Both the position numbers and the translations under genes were made by a program. Of a stretch of 64,000 nt of DNA, positions 25,998 to 34,632 are shown in pieces. How positions within the stretch are numbered: the first letter of the stretch is position 1; each line of letters starts with the position of its first letter. The notes beneath the pieces are model-generated. The model made no database searches and was not told the DNA's origin. It saw only the letters and a program-made list of their open reading frames with translations. Source of the stretch: DLKC01 sp002478885. Lineage in GTDB: Bacteria; Bacteroidota; Bacteroidia; Chitinophagales; Chitinophagaceae. The stretch is from positions 1,860,001 through 1,924,000 of the forward strand of contig JAXLUI010000002.1 of NCBI GenBank assembly GCA_046329585.1, read 5' to 3'.

Positions 25998-26970
25998 TCA
26001 CGAAAATGCTCGAAGCAGCTTATTGATTGCTGCTGTAACCAGTTCTTCCCGTTGTTGGTAATTTCCCTGTACCAGTACATACGGAACCTTTCTTTTCCCA
26101 AGTTCCGATTTGAAAATGCGCATCATTTCCGTTCTCCTGTTGCCGAGGTCACGTAAGGGGTCTGCTATCCATGGCACATCAATATCCATCAGGAAATAAA
26201 GGTCATAGTGTACTTCTCTTTCTATTTCATAAAGCACTGCAGGAATAGAATCCAGGTAATGTCTTGAATAGATCTGCGTTGTGATAACATCGGTATCGCA
26301 GAATAAAAGCTTGTTTGCTGCCTGTACTTTCTCCTCAACAGTGCCGTTGTGTTAAGGCAATCCGGGTGATCTCTTTTTCTGAAAACTCATTTGACGTAAG
26401 TACGCTTCTCGCTGCTTCAGGCACCCACGCTGTTTGAAACCGGTCGGCCATTAGTGCTGACATATAGGTTTTACCCGTGCTTTCCGGTCCATAGAAACAA
26501 ATCTTCTTTACAAAATAAGGTCGCACGCTTTCAGGGATATGCTCCCAGTAAGCAAAAGGCCGTGTCCTGATAAGTGTTGCGGAAACAGGAACATTTTTTC
26601 GTTCGGGATCGAAAACTACATGTCTCGCATGCATGTTTTCTGCAAATGGCAACCCATATGCTTCAGAACTAAAAAGGACATCAATCGAAGGATAACACGC
26701 CTTTATCTTCGCCGCCCACAAGCTGGTTCTTTGTGGTAACGGCAACCTCTCATCATCAAAATCATCTTTTATTAAATGACAATGGATATTGGCCTGCGAG
26801 GAAAATAATTGTTTAAGCCAATTGTAACGCAGTTCGGATGGCACAAGGTCCGCCGGGGTAAAGCTCATTGAAACGATCAATTCGTCACATTGTGAAGCCG
26901 CGAAGTTAATTAACGCAATGTGCCCGTTATGTACAGGCAAAAATTTTCCGATGACCAAACCGCGTATCAT
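25998..26970 (-). pseudogene. nadR: nadR-like NMN adenylyltransferase / ribosylnicotinamide kinase, frameshifted
   Basis: Bifunctional NAD-salvage enzyme converting nicotinamide riboside to NMN and then NAD. The N-terminal nucleotidyltransferase domain starts MIRGLVIGKFLPVHNGHIAL (HxGH motif). The kinase domain has the P-loop FYGPESTGKTYMS. The first frame ends after RIALTQRHC at about 26335. The missing remainder (VEEKVQAANKLLFCDTDVI ... RELVTAAINKLL-type end) continues immediately in another frame to the stop at 25998. One extra base around 26340-26352 explains it: deleting one C there reads RIALTQGTVEEK. Either a real mutation or an assembly error. Its ATG overlaps the pnuC stop by 4 bp, so the operon is intact. 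Confidence 0.85.
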
Positions 26971-27635
26971 GCTTTTTGTTGGGCGTAACTTTTATATTCC
27001 CTTATCCAATGCAACAAACCATAAGCTGCAATGATGGTAAAGATGAAATATTCAACACTGTAGAATTTTACGCCTTTTACATAGTAGAGCACGGTTGCGA
27101 TAACATCAACCAGTATCCAGATGACCCACGATTCAATTTTCTTTTCGATCATGTAAAATGTTGTAAGCACACTCATAACAGTAATAAAGGAATCAACATA
27201 AGGATAGGCGCTTGGTTTTGAGAATATATTGGAAAACCATTCATGCAGGTTGCTGGCAAACTGGCCAAGTAAAAATGTTCCGGCTATTGCAATCACTGCT
27301 GCCAGCAACAACTGGTTTTTTTTCATGTAACTGACTTTAAGTTCTTTCTCCTTGTCCGCTTCACCGGGCTTTGGGTTTGCCCACCGCCACCAGCCAATAA
27401 TATTGGTTACAAAAAAGAAGACCTGCAAAAACATATCGGGATAGAGTTGCACCTGGAAATATAAAATGGCAGCCAATACAACATTGACAATACCAATGGG
27501 CCAGCTAAGAATATGTGCCTTTGCTGAAAGCCAGACAGCGATCAATCCGAATACCACGCCGGTAAATTCTATGTAGCTCATCGAATACCCGAGCAGGCTA
27601 AAAAACGCATTGTTTACATCAAAAAATTCTTTCAC
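26967..27635 (-). CDS. pnuC: Nicotinamide riboside transporter PnuC
   Basis: Inner-membrane facilitator of 222 residues with about seven hydrophobic helices. Family hallmarks: MSYIEFTGVVFGLIAVWLSA, WPIGIVNVVLAAILYF and the WWRW motif in NIIGWWRWANP. The start codon is GTG 27635, overlapping the mqnD TAG stop by one base; the residues it adds (KEFFDVNNAFFSLLGY) are conserved in the family, which supports it. It imports nicotinamide riboside for the NadR kinase encoded next, whose ATG overlaps the pnuC stop. If nadR is truly broken, the imported riboside could not be trapped by this route. Confidence 0.93.
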   Translation of the reverse strand: MKEFFDVNNAFFSLLGYSMSYIEFTGVVFGLIAVWLSAKAHILSWPIGIVNVVLAAILYFQVQLYPDMFLQVFFFVTNIIGWWRWANPKPGEADKEKELKVSYMKKNQLLLAAVIAIAGTFLLGQFASNLHEWFSNIFSKPSAYPYVDSFITVMSVLTTFYMIEKKIESWVIWILVDVIATVLYYVKGVKFYSVEYFIFTIIAAYGLLHWIREYKSYAQQKA

Positions 27636-28486
27636 TAACTGGATGATTTAGTCAAGGAAGGAACAAAAATATCATTTGCTGAAACTTCAATATTATGCAT
27701 GTTTTGGTATACCTGCAACAATTTCATTACTGCTTTCCTGCCATTATCACCCAGGGCACCGGAGTAGTCATTCACATAAAGATTGATATGCTGCCGCATC
27801 ACATCTTCACTCATTTCCTGGGCATGTTGTTTTACATAATCCGCGAGTTGTTCATGGTGATGTTCATAGGCATAGGCCACACTTTGTTTTATGAGTGCGT
27901 CGACCTGCATGATTAATCCAGGCGGCAGACTTCTTTTGGCAACGATACCACCCAACGGAATGGGCGCATGGGTAGTTTGCTCCCAGTATGCACCAAGGTC
28001 GATGAGTTTATGCAAGCCTTTCAGTTGATAGGTAAACCTGTTCTCATGAATAATCACACCTGCATCAACTTCCTCATGCAACACCGCATCTTCGATTTGG
28101 TTGAAGACTTTGAATGTTTTGTTTTCTGCGCCGGGGAAAGCCAGGGAGAATAACATATGTGCTGTAGTGTTCTCACCGGGAATGGCAACAAGAGCATCGT
28201 TATCTATTTGCTTATTGGCTGCTTTTGTTATCAGCAGCGGCCCCACTCCTTTTCCCAAAGCACCTCCACTGTTTAAAACAATGTAGTCGCTCATTATCAG
28301 TGGCAGCACGCCGTAACTTATTTTGGAGAAATCAAGCTTGCCTTGTAACGCCCAAAGGTTAAGCGTTTGCACATCTTCCAACTGCACATCAAATTCAAGC
28401 CCGGCCGTGTCAATTTTATGATTGACGAGCGCATCAAAAATAAAAGTGTCGTTGGGGCATGGGGAAAAACCTAAGCTTAGTTTCAT
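27635..28486 (-). CDS. mqnD: 1,4-dihydroxy-6-naphthoate synthase MqnD
   Basis: Enzyme of the futalosine route to menaquinone, converting cyclic dehypoxanthine futalosine to 1,4-dihydroxy-6-naphthoate; 283 residues, cytosolic, periplasmic-binding-protein fold. Recognised from the N-terminal LGFSPCPNDTFIFDAL, KISYGVLPLIMSDY, the GGALGKGVGPLL loop and VIIHENRFTYQ. It heads the translationally coupled run mqnD-pnuC-nadR. The mqnB gene upstream on the same strand belongs to the same pathway. The presence of mqnD and mqnB implies the futalosine rather than the classical Men pathway. Confidence 0.94.
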   Translation of the reverse strand: MKLSLGFSPCPNDTFIFDALVNHKIDTAGLEFDVQLEDVQTLNLWALQGKLDFSKISYGVLPLIMSDYIVLNSGGALGKGVGPLLITKAANKQIDNDALVAIPGENTTAHMLFSLAFPGAENKTFKVFNQIEDAVLHEEVDAGVIIHENRFTYQLKGLHKLIDLGAYWEQTTHAPIPLGGIVAKRSLPPGLIMQVDALIKQSVAYAYEHHHEQLADYVKQHAQEMSEDVMRQHINLYVNDYSGALGDNGRKAVMKLLQVYQNMHNIEVSANDIFVPSLTKSSS

Positions 28487-28528
28487 GTTACCTGTTTACC
28501 ATTCACAATTATAGTTGAGTAGCGATTG

Positions 28529-28585
28529 GAACGCACAAGAGTGCGATGCAAGTAAAGCCCGGCGCCTGCACTAAAGCCGGGCTCC
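28529..28585 (+). repeat. Dispersed repeat copy 15, with terminator-like hairpin
   Basis: GAACGCACAAGAGTGCGATGC then AAGTAAAGCCCGGC ... GCCGGGCT, an 8-bp stem. Sits in the 107-bp gap between mqnB and mqnD and may act as a terminator or processing site. Confidence 0.8.
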
Positions 28586-28593
28586 AACAAATA

Positions 28594-29262
28594 TTATGAG
28601 ATCTTATACAATTCATCAACATACCTGAGTATGGTTTCATTGAGACAACCGATGGCTTCTTTCATTTGCCACTTCTCTTTATCCCGCTCACCGATATAGT
28701 TACTCGCAGCACGTATCTGCAGGAACGGAATATTCATTTCACGGCATACATAATGCAACGCGGCGCCCTCCATGCTTTCGAGCACGGGTTCATATTTTTT
28801 ACTGAGTTGCTGAATGCGTTCCGGCCTGGTGCTGATCTCGTTCACCGTTACTGCATTTACTTCGGGCAACTTCAATAGGTTGTATTTCTCCAGGAAATGA
28901 TTGGGCAGCCTTTTCTTTTCAAATGGCGGATAACCCGGCTTTTCAAGCTTAAGGTCAAAAATATCTCTCCACTTTCCATCTTCTTCCACGCCATGGTCGC
29001 CAAGCGCTTCTTCCTTCACTGCAAATACTTTTCCCAAAGCCACCGATTGGTCAAAGCAACCGGCGATACCCACCTGTATAATAAGATCAGGCTTCTCTTC
29101 ATAAACAAGTTTCAATAAGGAAACAGCGTTTGCGAGCAGCCCCACACCACCCTGGTGAAAGATCACTTTCAGGCGAAGGCTTTCACTGGTATAAAGTGTG
29201 TCGATTTGCAAGAAAGCAGGCATCCATTCGCCGATGGTAGCAGCGGTAAAAACGACTCTCAT
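28594..29262 (-). CDS. mqnB: Futalosine hydrolase MqnB
   Basis: Nucleosidase cleaving futalosine to dehypoxanthine futalosine and hypoxanthine; 222 residues, MTA/SAH-nucleosidase fold. ATG 29262 (MRVVFTAATIGEWMP) gives the normal N-terminus. Visible: LIIQVGIAGCFDQSVALGKV, VNAVTVNEIS, the ESMEGAALHYVC motif containing the ribose-binding Met-Glu, and IRAASNYIGERD with the catalytic Asp region. It lies upstream of mqnD on the same strand, separated by 107 bp that carries a dispersed repeat. Confidence 0.92.
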   Translation of the reverse strand: MRVVFTAATIGEWMPAFLQIDTLYTSESLRLKVIFHQGGVGLLANAVSLLKLVYEEKPDLIIQVGIAGCFDQSVALGKVFAVKEEALGDHGVEEDGKWRDIFDLKLEKPGYPPFEKKRLPNHFLEKYNLLKLPEVNAVTVNEISTRPERIQQLSKKYEPVLESMEGAALHYVCREMNIPFLQIRAASNYIGERDKEKWQMKEAIGCLNETILRYVDELYKIS

Positions 29263-29345
29263 AGACCTGCAAATGTCGGGGGAAAATAGCAAAGCAATTA
29301 TGACAATTGTATCTGTGAGAAAGATTTAATACTTGAAATTTTATG

Positions 29346-29397
29346 AGCCGGGCTTGTGATACTTTATTGTTCTTCGTTGCGTCGCACACTTATACTT
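29346..29397 (-). repeat. Dispersed repeat copy 16
   Basis: GTTGCGTCGCACACTTATAC at 29376-29395, with GCCGGGC at its outer end. In the divergent promoter region of mqnB and the DinB-like gene. Confidence 0.85.
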
Positions 29398-29521
29398 CAT
29401 AACCCTTGGGCAACAAGTTGCTTAAACTCCAATAACTGCGCAACAACTCTTTCCCGATCTCAAAAACATGTAATCGCAATGCAATGGCAAAATGAGCTAC
29501 ATTGCTTAACATATTTCATAC

Positions 29522-30040
29522 ATGCTCAAACCAACAACAATGAACGCAGCAGCAAACGAAGCACTTACAGTAAAAATGGTCCTTACCGCGTGGCATGGTC
29601 AGAATACAAAAATGGATGACCTGCTTAAAACACTGTCAGACGAACAACTGGCAGCGGAAACAGCACCGGGAAGAAATACCGGCACCTATCTCTTCGGTCA
29701 CTTTATTGCCGTAAATGATGGGTTATTCAAACTGCTCGGCATTGGGGAAAGAATGCATCCCGAACTGGACGAGATCTTTCTCCGCAACCCGGACAAATCA
29801 GGTTTCAGCATACCATCCATTGACGATTTAAAAACCTATTGGCAGGAAGTAAATACCGCGCTTACAGAAAAGTTCAATCAAATGCAGCCGGCAGATTGGT
29901 TTGCACGACACACATCCGTTTCTGAAGAAGATTTTGCAAAAGAACCGCACCGGAACAGGCTGAATGTGATCATCACACGCACTGTACACCAGGCTTATCA
30001 CCTCGGGCAGATGGCTTATTTGAAAAAGGCTACAACTTAA
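29522..30040 (+). CDS. DinB-like four-helix metal-binding protein
   Basis: A 172-residue protein (166 if ATG 29540 is used; both are plausible). The DinB/YfiT-like fold is indicated by four amphipathic helices and metal-type histidines: H in TYLFGHFIAVND and the pair in TRTVHQAYHLGQMAYL. Bacillithiol- or mycothiol-dependent transferases and hydrolases belong to this superfamily; the reaction here is unknown. Cytosolic. Standing alone, divergent from mqnB and followed by the GH97 gene after 138 bp. Confidence 0.78.
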   Translation: MLKPTTMNAAANEALTVKMVLTAWHGQNTKMDDLLKTLSDEQLAAETAPGRNTGTYLFGHFIAVNDGLFKLLGIGERMHPELDEIFLRNPDKSGFSIPSIDDLKTYWQEVNTALTEKFNQMQPADWFARHTSVSEEDFAKEPHRNRLNVIITRTVHQAYHLGQMAYLKKATT

Positions 30041-30178
30041 TGAAGGCCGGTTCGTTGCTCAAACCATAATTTATAACCCAGCACTTTTTTGAGAAGCACT
30101 GGTCAATAGAGACTATTGCCTGTATCAGTGCCATCATTATCTGTATCTTCCGGATTCATTTTCAACGGTACAGCTAAT

Positions 30179-32149
30179 ATGAGAAGAATATTTTTGCTAC
30201 TGCTCACAGCACTTAGTCTAAAAAGCCTTGCGCAGTACCCATTAGAGCTAGCCTCCCCCGATCAAAAAATTAAAGTATCCATCTACCCTGATGATCAACT
30301 TAGCTATGACGTATTTGTAGACAGCCAGCCAATCCTCGCCCACAGCATTATCGATATGGAACTCTATGGCGAAGTGTACATGTCGCATATCCTGTCGGTT
30401 AAATCAACCAAAGCAAGAACAGTTAATGAACCCATCATTGCACAGGTACCCGTAAGCAGGAAAAATATTCCCGACAACTACAACGAACTCAGCATAAGCT
30501 TTAAAAACAATTTCACAGTAATCTTCCGCGCATACAATGATGGCGTAGCTTACCGCATTGCCACCAGTTTCAAAGATTCCATCACGGTTGTAAATGAAAC
30601 GGCAGATTTTCATTTTGTACAGGGCGCACACGCCTGGGCGCCAATCATCACCAAAAGGCCAGACCAGGACGTTTTCCATACCAGCTTCGAAGAGTTATAC
30701 CCTTACAAATCTTTAGACAGCATCGGTAAAAATGATTACATGTATTCACCGGTGCTGGTGAATACATTCGACAACATCAAGGTTGCTGTCACAGAATCAG
30801 ACCTCGATGATTATCCCGGCATGTTCCTGCGTGGCACATCGTCTAATGGTTTTCAATCAGCATTTGCAGCCTACCCGGCAGAAGAAAAAGTGGTACCCGG
30901 AGATTACCCGCAAAAGGTTGTGAGCGAACGCGCCTACTATATTGCCAAAACAAAAGGCACCCGCAGTTTTCCCTGGCGTGCCTTGCTCATTGCAAGAACA
31001 GACAAAGAGCTGCCCACCAATGACCTGGTCTACCGTCTTGCGGCACCATCAAAGATCAATGACGTGTCATGGATCCATCCCGGCAAAGGCACCGATGAAT
31101 GGATCATTGATGTAAATCTTTTCAATGTTCCCTTTGTCTCGGGTGTAAACACGGCCAGCTATAAATACTATATCGACTTCGCCAAACAATTCGGCTTCGA
31201 CCGCATTATGATGGACGCCGGCTGGAGCAAGACCACCGATCTCTTCGCCATCAATCCCAACATCAACATGGATACCATAGCTGCTTATGCAAAGGCAAAG
31301 GGTATTCACCTGAGTATGTGGACACTCGCCATGGCACTTGACCGCCAGCTCGACAGCGCGCTTAAACAATTTCAAAAATGGGGAGTGGATTATATCATGA
31401 CCGACTTTATCGACCGCGATGATCAGCCCACCGTCAACTTTTACAAACGCATTACAGAAGCCTGCGCCAAAGCCCAACTCATGATCATGTTTCATGGCGC
31501 TTACCCGCCCAAAGGTTTTAACCGCACTTATCCCAACAACATCACACGTGAAGGCGTGCTTGGCAGTGAGTACAATGCATGGAGTGATAAGCCCACAGCC
31601 GCACACAACTGCATCCTTCCTTTCACACGCATGCTTGCAGGCCCGTTCGACTATGAGCCCGGCATTCTCGACAACGCCACGCCGCAACAGTTCAAACCCA
31701 TCTGGGGCAAGGTCATGAGCCAGACCACCCGCTGCCAGCAACTCGCCATGTTTGTCGTGTACGATAACCCGCTGCAGATCTTCAGCGGCAATCCCTCACA
31801 GGGTTATCTCGAGCCGGCATTTATGCAACTGCTTGGCAGCATACCCACTACATGGGATACCAGCATCATCCTCAGCGCCACCGTTGCCAATCACATTGTT
31901 ACCGCAAGGCAAAAAGGCAACGACTGGTTTATTGCAGGAATCTGCGGGCCCAATCCAAAAGACATCACACTCGATCTCAGTTTCCTGCCCACAGGAAATT
32001 ATACCGCCACGATTTGCAAAGACGGTATTAATGCAGACAGGAATGCGATGGATTATGTGATTGAAGAAAAAAGATTACCTGCTAATGATACGATGCAAAT
32101 ACATCTTGCTCCCGCAGGCGGATTTTTGTTGAGGTTGAAGAAAGATTAA
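30179..32149 (+). CDS. Glycoside hydrolase family 97 protein (retaining alpha-galactosidase-like)
   Basis: Secreted enzyme of about 656 residues. ATG 30179 begins a signal peptide (MRRIFLLLLTALSLKSLAQ); 21 further codons upstream look non-coding. The N-terminal beta-sandwich opens PLELASPDQKIKVSIYPDD, the GH97_N pattern. The central (beta/alpha)8 barrel has MMDAGWSKTTD, VDYIMTDFIDRDDQPTVNFY and EGVLGSEYNAW. The C-terminal beta domain ends LAPAGGFLLRLKK. The Asp in the MTDFIDRDDQ segment fits the nucleophile of the retaining branch, whereas SusB-type inverting enzymes use Glu there, so an alpha-galactosidase-like activity is more likely than alpha-glucosidase. No SusC/SusD neighbours. Confidence 0.93.
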   Translation: MRRIFLLLLTALSLKSLAQYPLELASPDQKIKVSIYPDDQLSYDVFVDSQPILAHSIIDMELYGEVYMSHILSVKSTKARTVNEPIIAQVPVSRKNIPDNYNELSISFKNNFTVIFRAYNDGVAYRIATSFKDSITVVNETADFHFVQGAHAWAPIITKRPDQDVFHTSFEELYPYKSLDSIGKNDYMYSPVLVNTFDNIKVAVTESDLDDYPGMFLRGTSSNGFQSAFAAYPAEEKVVPGDYPQKVVSERAYYIAKTKGTRSFPWRALLIARTDKELPTNDLVYRLAAPSKINDVSWIHPGKGTDEWIIDVNLFNVPFVSGVNTASYKYYIDFAKQFGFDRIMMDAGWSKTTDLFAINPNINMDTIAAYAKAKGIHLSMWTLAMALDRQLDSALKQFQKWGVDYIMTDFIDRDDQPTVNFYKRITEACAKAQLMIMFHGAYPPKGFNRTYPNNITREGVLGSEYNAWSDKPTAAHNCILPFTRMLAGPFDYEPGILDNATPQQFKPIWGKVMSQTTRCQQLAMFVVYDNPLQIFSGNPSQGYLEPAFMQLLGSIPTTWDTSIILSATVANHIVTARQKGNDWFIAGICGPNPKDITLDLSFLPTGNYTATICKDGINADRNAMDYVIEEKRLPANDTMQIHLAPAGGFLLRLKKD

Positions 32150-32159
32150 TTTTTATGTA

Positions 32160-32233
32160 CCAGGCTGTAGTGCTGCTATAAAGCTGCTGTTGCGCGACAG
32201 TGCCGGCTTATCCGGCATCGCACACTTGTGCGA
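32160..32233 (-). repeat. Dispersed repeat copy 17 (hairpin-insert form B)
   Basis: TTGCG, 23-bp insert containing GCCGGCTTATCCGGC, then TCGCACACTTGTGCG. Starts 10 bp after the GH97 stop. Confidence 0.88.
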
Positions 32234-32283
32234 AAGAATATTGATTCCAGCAATAACTGTTATGACTTTTCAAACTGAGTTAA

Positions 32284-32291
32284 TATATTTG
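32284..32291 (+). promoter_or_regulatory. Probable -7 promoter element of the Mrr gene
   Basis: TATATTTG matches TAnnTTTG exactly, 21 bp before ATG 32313. The -33 box is weak. It supports ATG 32313 as the true start. Confidence 0.4.
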
Positions 32292-32312
32292 ATAAACTCA
32301 TTTTACAATCTT

Positions 32313-33242
32313 ATGATCCCTGACTATCAAACCCTCATGCTTCCATTTTTAAAAGTTGTTGCTGATGGGAAAGAATATAAAGTGAATGAAGTTGTAGAAG
32401 TTCTAGCGCAACAATTCAATTTAAGCGATGAAGAAAGAAAAGAGCTTTTGCCAAGTGGGACTGCATTTTTATTTTCAAATAGAGTAGGTTGGGCAAGGAC
32501 ATATTTAAAAAAGGCAGGATTATTAGATGCCCCTAAAAGAGGAATTGTAATTATTACAGAAAGAGGCAGAAAAACTTTGAATGAAAATTTACAAGAAATC
32601 AATGTAAAATATTTGAGCCAATTTCCGGAATTCATTGAATTCAAATTAGCAAAAGATGATTCTAAAGAAGATTTGAAAATTGCTTCAAATAACCTTTTTA
32701 CAGAAACAGAAGTAACAAGAAATCAGACACCAGAAGAATTGCTCGAAACTGGTTATCAAAGTATAAGAAAATCTTTGGAAGAAGAAATTGTTTCAAAACT
32801 AAAATCTGTATCACCTTCTTTCTTTGAAAAAATTGTTGTTGAATTAATAGTTAGAATGGGGTATGGAGGATCGATACAAGATGCTGGAAAAGCTATTGGT
32901 AAAAGTGGGGATGAAGGAATTGACGGAGTGATAAAGGAAGATAAACTTGGCTTAGATGCAATTTACATCCAAGCAAAAAGATGGGATGGTATAGTTGGTC
33001 GACCTGAGATTCAAAAGTTTGTTGGAGCATTAGCTGGGCAAGGTGCCAAAAAAGGAATATTTATAACTACTTCTTCATTTACAAAAGAAGCGAAAGATTA
33101 TACTCCTAAAAATGAAACTAAAATTGTATTAATTGATGGCTATACATTAGCTCAATATATGATCGATTACAATCTTGGTGTATCAATTCAAAGTAAATAT
33201 GAAATAAAAAAAATCGACTTTGATTATTTTGAAGAAGAATAA
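32313..33242 (+). CDS. mrr: Mrr-type (type IV) restriction endonuclease
   Basis: About 309 residues. The N-terminal winged-helix Mrr_N domain opens PDYQTLMLPFLKVVADGKEY and includes SNRVGWARTYLKKAGLLD. The C-terminal Mrr catalytic domain has the PD-(D/E)XK-like core: FEKIVVELIVRMGYGG, then GDEGIDGVI and IYIQAKRW (D...QxK). Such enzymes cleave modified DNA. The frame is open from 32190, but that part is translated repeat copy 17; ATG 32313 starts the real domain and has a -7 box. The gene is distinctly AT-rich and uses mostly AAA, GAA, ATT and TTA codons, unlike its neighbours, which suggests recent acquisition. No methyltransferase gene is adjacent, as expected for type IV. Confidence 0.9.
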   Translation: MIPDYQTLMLPFLKVVADGKEYKVNEVVEVLAQQFNLSDEERKELLPSGTAFLFSNRVGWARTYLKKAGLLDAPKRGIVIITERGRKTLNENLQEINVKYLSQFPEFIEFKLAKDDSKEDLKIASNNLFTETEVTRNQTPEELLETGYQSIRKSLEEEIVSKLKSVSPSFFEKIVVELIVRMGYGGSIQDAGKAIGKSGDEGIDGVIKEDKLGLDAIYIQAKRWDGIVGRPEIQKFVGALAGQGAKKGIFITTSSFTKEAKDYTPKNETKIVLIDGYTLAQYMIDYNLGVSIQSKYEIKKIDFDYFEEE

Positions 33243-33328
33243 GTATAATGCCCACGCAAGTGTCAGATAACTATACGTGTTGCTATATAGTCCCCAAATG
33301 GTCTAAGTATGTAAATCTGTTTCTGTCT

Positions 33329-33358
33329 CCGCAGAGTCTCCTGCAAGGGACTCTGCGG
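33329..33358. other. Perfect hairpin without T-tract
   Basis: CCGCAGAGTC / GACTCTGCGG with a 10-nt loop. Located 87 bp past the mrr stop. It lacks a T-run, so it is not a standard terminator. The 400-bp gap 33243-33645 also holds repeat copy 18 and the phnA terminator. Confidence 0.6.
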
Positions 33359-33456
33359 TTAGTAATACATCAAACCAGCACCGCAGCGTCCTTGCTCAAC
33401 ACACAAGGCTATTGAAGAGATACTGCGGAAACACGATGTTTGCTGAATAATGTACA

Positions 33457-33505
33457 GAACGTACAAGTGAGTGACACAACAAAAGCTTAATAGTAGCAAT
33501 AAGCC
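33457..33505 (+). repeat. Dispersed repeat copy 18 (GAGTGACACAAC subtype)
   Basis: GAACGTACAAGTGAGTGAC then ACAACAAAAGCTTAATAG. The first 24 bases are identical to copy 19. Confidence 0.88.
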
Positions 33506-33517
33506 GGTAAAATAAAA

Positions 33518-33558
33518 ATCTTCCGCTGAGGCTTAAACAGCTAAGCACAGCGGAAGAT
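33518..33558 (-). terminator. Terminator of the phnA-like gene
   Basis: ATCTTCCGCTG / CAGCGGAAGAT perfect 11-bp stem with inner GCTTA/TAAGC pairing. On the minus strand it is followed by TTTTTATTTT. Confidence 0.8.
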
Positions 33559-33645
33559 ATATCAGGTGAAATTGGAGATCTTTTGTATGAATTGTTTGCC
33601 GTAAAAAACAAACTGAAAAACATGATAGCACTGTCACTGCTGCTG

Positions 33646-34203
33646 TTATCCTTTCTTTACATATTTAGCAAGAATAACAATGGTTTGCTCGTTTATTTTT
33701 CCTTCTATTTGTTCTGTATTACCGGGCACCAGTCTTATTCGTTTAACAATAGTGCCCTTGGCTGCAGTGAAACTTGTACCTTTTACATTGAGCGCCTGTG
33801 TTAAAACAACATTGTCTCCATTCTCCAGTATATTGCCAAAAGCATCTTTATGCCTGTCTGCCACTTCAAATATGCTTAAAGCCCATTGTACTGTGTCCTC
33901 ATCAAGTTCTATGGAGTTAATTACATTTTCTGCCCATTCTTCCTCTTTATACGATTGAAGTATTCTGTAACTTAATGCCTGCACGCTGGCTTCAGGATTC
34001 CAGATACTGCCTTCAAGGCAGCGCCAGTAGTCGCCTTTATCTTTTTCATCTATAGCACTTAAGCAAGTATCGCATAAGGCAACCTGGTTTTGTATGGCAT
34101 CATCTTTCTTTGGACTAACCGTATATTCATGATTAGCGGGTAAACTGTTACACAATTCGCATACACCCCCGCAGCGTTCACTTAGTTTGATACTTACAGC
34201 CAT
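33646..34203 (-). CDS. yjdM: PhnA/YjdM-family zinc-ribbon protein
   Basis: A 185-residue cytosolic protein. The N-terminal zinc ribbon has CxxC pairs at C15/C18 (GVCELC) and C44/C47 (LCDTC). The C-terminal PhnA domain is clear: DAFGNILENGDNVVLTQAL, NVKGTSFTAAKGTIVKRI, RLVPGNTEQIEGKI. The name comes from the E. coli phn region, but YjdM is not needed for phosphonate breakdown and its role is unknown. It is longer than E. coli YjdM because of a helical insert between ribbon and domain. Single gene bordering the repeat array. Confidence 0.9.
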   Translation of the reverse strand: MAVSIKLSERCGGVCELCNSLPANHEYTVSPKKDDAIQNQVALCDTCLSAIDEKDKGDYWRCLEGSIWNPEASVQALSYRILQSYKEEEWAENVINSIELDEDTVQWALSIFEVADRHKDAFGNILENGDNVVLTQALNVKGTSFTAAKGTIVKRIRLVPGNTEQIEGKINEQTIVILAKYVKKG

Positions 34204-34404
34204 AGTTTGTTTATTTTAAGAAGGGCGCAAATGTAGGAATAATAAACATAAACCCACACTGGCGCAGGCTAGGAGACCATAAGTGTTCGAAAACTTGACT
34301 TCGTAGATTTAACAGTCATCACAGAGTTACCTGCAGGGAACGCTGTGAATGCGCAGGATGAATACATTCAATCACAATATGCTACCTCCCACAGAATTCC
34401 TCGC

Positions 34405-34507
34405 TTCCGCCACAACATCTCTATGCGGGCACCGTGCATAGGTATAGGACGTTGCGGCCCTGTTCCCATGATTATCATACATATACTCATTGTTGACGAT
34501 AGCGCAG
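34405..34507 (+). repeat. RAYT array: truncated A module (left end)
   Basis: First ~100 bp of the A module (GCCACAACATCTCTATGCG ...), cut at the AGCGCA motif and continuing directly into a B module. The same truncation occurs at the right end (37096-37154). The preceding 200 bp (34204-34404) show nothing recognisable. Confidence 0.75.
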
Positions 34508-34632
34508 TTCAACCCCTTCGGGGTTTGTGCTTGCATTGTTTTTTAATCCATGAATTTCATTCATGGTTATTCATATTAAAGCCCTTTGGGCTATCCATCA
34601 ATCGCTACTAAAACTGCGTCTCCATTCTTTTC
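34508..34632 (+). repeat. RAYT array: B module 1
   Basis: Hairpins AACCCC-TTC-GGGGTT and AAAGCCC-TTTGGGCT, plus ATGAATTTCATTCAT. Nearly the same sequence as 36235-36350. Confidence 0.82.

Noticed and set aside
31067..31741. Minus-strand frame of 224 residues
   Set aside because: Antisense to the conserved catalytic core of GH97, so a shadow frame.
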